From Acidobacteriaceae bacterium (GTDB lineage: Bacteria; Acidobacteriota; Terriglobia; Terriglobales; Acidobacteriaceae), in NCBI GenBank assembly GCA_003170825.1, contig PMYL01000033.1:142-52454 (forward strand): 52,313 bases of DNA, in the 5' to 3' direction. This document shows, one piece after another, positions 50,274 through 52,313 of this stretch (positions are counted from its first letter, which is position 1; the number at the start of each line of letters is the position of its first letter). The notes under the pieces are model-generated. The model saw nothing but the letters and a program-made list of their open reading frames with translations, searched no databases and had not been told where the DNA came from. Position numbers and translations under genes: made by a program.

Positions 50274-50963
50274 ATGATCTGGACCAATCCAGCGGCGGCG
50301 GCGTTGAACCAGTTGAGCACCGCGCCCATTGTGCGCTTCTCGCTGCTGGCGCTGAGTTCGATCTTCTTTCTGGTCGATCCCTTCGCCGCCATCCCCTCAT
50401 TTCTGGCCATTACCGCGAGCGCCGATCCGCCGCGCCGCAGACGGATGGCGCGCAAGGGCGCGCTCACCTGCTTCATCGTGCTCACCGGCTTTGCCGTGGG
50501 CGGGCAACTAATTTTCAGGATGTTCGGCATCACGCTGGCTGCATTTGAAGTGGCTGGCGGATTGATTCTATTGCTGATAGGCCTGGACATGCTGGAGGCC
50601 AGGCGCTCGCCTACGCAGGAGACCCACGGCGACACCGAAGAGGCCGCCGTCAAAGAGGACGCCGGGATTGTGCCGCTGGGGATACCGATGCTGGCCGGCC
50701 CTGGCGCCATCTCGTCGGTGATGGTGCTGGTGGGCCAGGTGCCCAGCCTCTGGCATTGGGAGATGGGCGCCATTCTGGGCTCGATCACGCTGACCAGCCT
50801 GATCAGCTACTGGGTGCTGGCCGGTGCGGGGCGAGTGCGCCAGGTGATGGGCGAAACCGGCATCCGCATCCTGGTGCGCATCATGGGGCTGCTGCTGGTG
50901 GCCCTGGCCATGCAGTTCTTCGTCAACGGCCTCACCGACCTGGGCCTGATTCCCAGGCACTGA
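50274..50963 (+). CDS. MarC-family membrane protein (UPF0056)
   Basis: A 229-residue protein with six hydrophobic helices: LLALSSIFFLVDPFAAIPSF, then ALTCFIVLTGFAVGGQLIF, a central hydrophilic loop RSPTQETHGDTEEAA, and IVPLGIPMLAGPGAISSVMV, which is the most characteristic MarC segment. The family was once linked to multiple antibiotic resistance; this is not supported now and the transported substrate is unknown. The ATG at 50274 follows a weak CAAGAG. The gene is followed by a hairpin (50978-51006) and the promoters of the rRNA operon. Confidence 0.92.
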   Translation: MIWTNPAAAALNQLSTAPIVRFSLLALSSIFFLVDPFAAIPSFLAITASADPPRRRRMARKGALTCFIVLTGFAVGGQLIFRMFGITLAAFEVAGGLILLLIGLDMLEARRSPTQETHGDTEEAAVKEDAGIVPLGIPMLAGPGAISSVMVLVGQVPSLWHWEMGAILGSITLTSLISYWVLAGAGRVRQVMGETGIRILVRIMGLLLVALAMQFFVNGLTDLGLIPRH

Positions 50964-50977
50964 AGCCGGGCACTGAC

Positions 50978-51006
50978 GCCGGGTTTTTCCCGCGGAGCCC
51001 GGCTTT
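50978..51006 (+). terminator. Probable terminator of marC-type gene
   Basis: GCCGGG (50978-50983) and CCCGGC (50998-51003) form a 6-bp GC stem followed by TTT. The loop is 14 bases, so the terminator is of moderate strength. It stands between the gene at 50274-50963 and the rRNA promoters. Confidence 0.45.
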
Positions 51007-51021
51007 CCACAGGCTGCGGGC

Positions 51022-51050
51022 TTGCAATCCGGCTGGCGGGTTGCTATTCT
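51022..51050 (+). promoter_or_regulatory. rRNA operon promoter P1
   Basis: TTGCAA (51022-51027), 17-bp spacer, TATTCT (51045-51050). Paired with a second promoter of the same design 86 bp downstream. Predicted start near 51057. Confidence 0.6.
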
Positions 51051-51107
51051 CGTGAGGTTGCAAGCAGGGTGGGCACGGTTCAGCCGGGCGCCACTCGCAG
51101 GTAAAGT

Positions 51108-51136
51108 TTGCAATAAAGGGTGGCGTGTGCTACTCT
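51108..51136 (+). promoter_or_regulatory. rRNA operon promoter P2
   Basis: TTGCAA (51108-51113), 17-bp spacer, TACTCT (51131-51136). Identical -35 and spacer length to P1. Predicted start near 51143. Tandem strong promoters are usual for rRNA operons. Confidence 0.6.
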
Positions 51137-51344
51137 TTGGAAGTTCGAGATGAGCAGTGGAGCCTCCCGGTGGCCGTGTGGCCTGCCCCGTTGAGGGAAG
51201 TGGGAAGCTGGTTCGTTGGGTCAGGCGAGGTGCGCACATGTGTACCCCTGAACCCCTGTAGGGAGTCCCGCAGAGAACAAGCCATTGCACGACCCAGGAG
51301 TTGAACTCCTGCGAGCCCTATCGGCTCGGGCGCGTTTTGCTGGC

Positions 51345-51356
51345 CGCTCTTTGATA
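51345..51356 (+). promoter_or_regulatory. boxA-like antitermination site 1
   Basis: CGCTCTTTGATA, close to the bacterial boxA consensus TGCTCTTTAACA. Such sites in rRNA leaders recruit NusB-NusE to stop premature termination. Confidence 0.5.
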
Positions 51357-51640
51357 TTTTGCGCTGCGCGACGCTTTTGAAGGTAACTTTTCCCTTCTCG
51401 GCCGGTCTGAATTCGCAACGAGGAACTTGTCCGCCAACAACGAGTTTGAGCGGCCTCAGGCAAAGAAAAGACCGAGCTTGACTCGAAGGCGAAAGTTTAG
51501 TAATCTTAAAAGGTTCGCGCAAAAACGCCGGGAGATGCTGTAAAACGCAAATTCGGCGCGCGCAACAAGTTCGAGGACACCCCGGCTTCACGGCCTGGGC
51601 CTCGATCCAAACGGCCCCGCTCAGGCGGATAAGCCGCAAG

Positions 51641-51651
51641 GATCTTTGACA
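51641..51651 (+). promoter_or_regulatory. boxA-like antitermination site 2
   Basis: GATCTTTGACA, a second match to boxA in the same leader, about 150 bases before 16S. Less close to consensus than site 1. Confidence 0.4.
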
Positions 51652-51789
51652 AAATGGTTGAACGTGCCAGTCGTGAGATGCGATCAGGTTTGGCTTGATC
51701 ATTCTCACAAGGTAAGGCGCCGCATATCTTCGGATGTGTTGGCGCGGTCGCACCAAGCTGACCTCCGTCAGCGAGGTGTGACATCAGGT

Positions 51790-52313
<524 letters not shown>

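Larger units (their letters stand above)
51143..51789 (+). other. Leader region of the rRNA operon
   Basis: About 650 bases between P2 and the 16S gene. It contains two boxA-like sites (51345-51356 and 51641-51651) and short hairpins such as AGGAGTTGAACTCCT near 51296. No tRNA gene and no coding frame were accepted here. The end, near 51700-51790, should pair with sequence beyond 16S to form the RNase III stem, which is outside the window. Confidence 0.6.

Noticed and set aside
51290..51335. tRNA-like arms in the rRNA leader
   Set aside because: The minus strand shows a T-arm-like CAGGA-GTTCAAC-TCCTG and an anticodon-like stem, but position 33 is not U and no acceptor stem closes; treated as leader hairpins.

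Overview
The window comes from an acidobacterium, most likely of the Acidobacteriaceae/Terriglobia (subdivision 1) type. Four things point there: the 5' part of a 16S rRNA gene at the right edge, a 1,212-residue TonB-dependent receptor with an N-terminal carboxypeptidase-regulatory-like domain, a VWFA-related protein of the kind common in acidobacteria, and a high-GC chromosome with many short palindromic intergenic repeats. No complete insertion sequence, prophage or CRISPR array was seen.

Layout. 0-10 kb: the end of rsmI, two response regulators, a Crp/Fnr regulator, a SYLF protein, a 48-residue membrane protein, a tandem PilZ protein, a rhodanese followed by a frameshifted HTH antitoxin-like gene, a PIN-TRAM protein, a promoter-to-terminator unit that looks like a structured small RNA, and tRNA-Cys. 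10-16 kb: a VWA protein, a DMT transporter, tatA, a secreted thioredoxin-like protein, and the minus-strand run ruvX - greA - CDP-alcohol phosphatidyltransferase. 16-20 kb: an AT-richer accessory stretch with a Ser/His-rich secreted peptide, a two-helix membrane protein and a membrane-anchored repeat protein. 20-27 kb: mltG with a lipoprotein gene, then a four-gene minus-strand cluster: ECF sigma factor, zinc-finger membrane anti-sigma-like protein, unknown 281-residue protein, and secreted TPR-CHAT protease.

27-34 kb: a plus-strand operon of stop/start-overlapping genes (YciC-like membrane protein, truncated duplicate, DUF4129, DUF4350, MoxR, DUF58) into which a MazEF-type toxin-antitoxin pair is spliced. 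RDD and SpoIIM-family genes, which often accompany such operons, sit 10 kb away as a head-to-head pair whose start codons overlap. 34-39 kb: tolC-like, pgl and glk (the last two overlapping, for glucose entry into central metabolism), small conserved proteins and a TPR protein. 39-44 kb: the TonB-dependent receptor. 46-49.6 kb: a large AT-richer P-loop NTPase with a glycine-rich hydrophobic N-terminus and helical repeats, resembling STAND-type defence proteins. 49.6-52.3 kb: a repeat-rich spacer with a MITE-like element, marC, then tandem rRNA promoters, a leader with two boxA-like sites, and 16S rRNA cut by the window end.

The two best candidates for an undescribed system are the sigma/anti-sigma/TPR-CHAT cluster (21.8-27.3 kb) and the solitary NTPase-repeat protein (46.1-49.6 kb). 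All functional assignments are by reading translated sequence and recalled family motifs; no database search was run.
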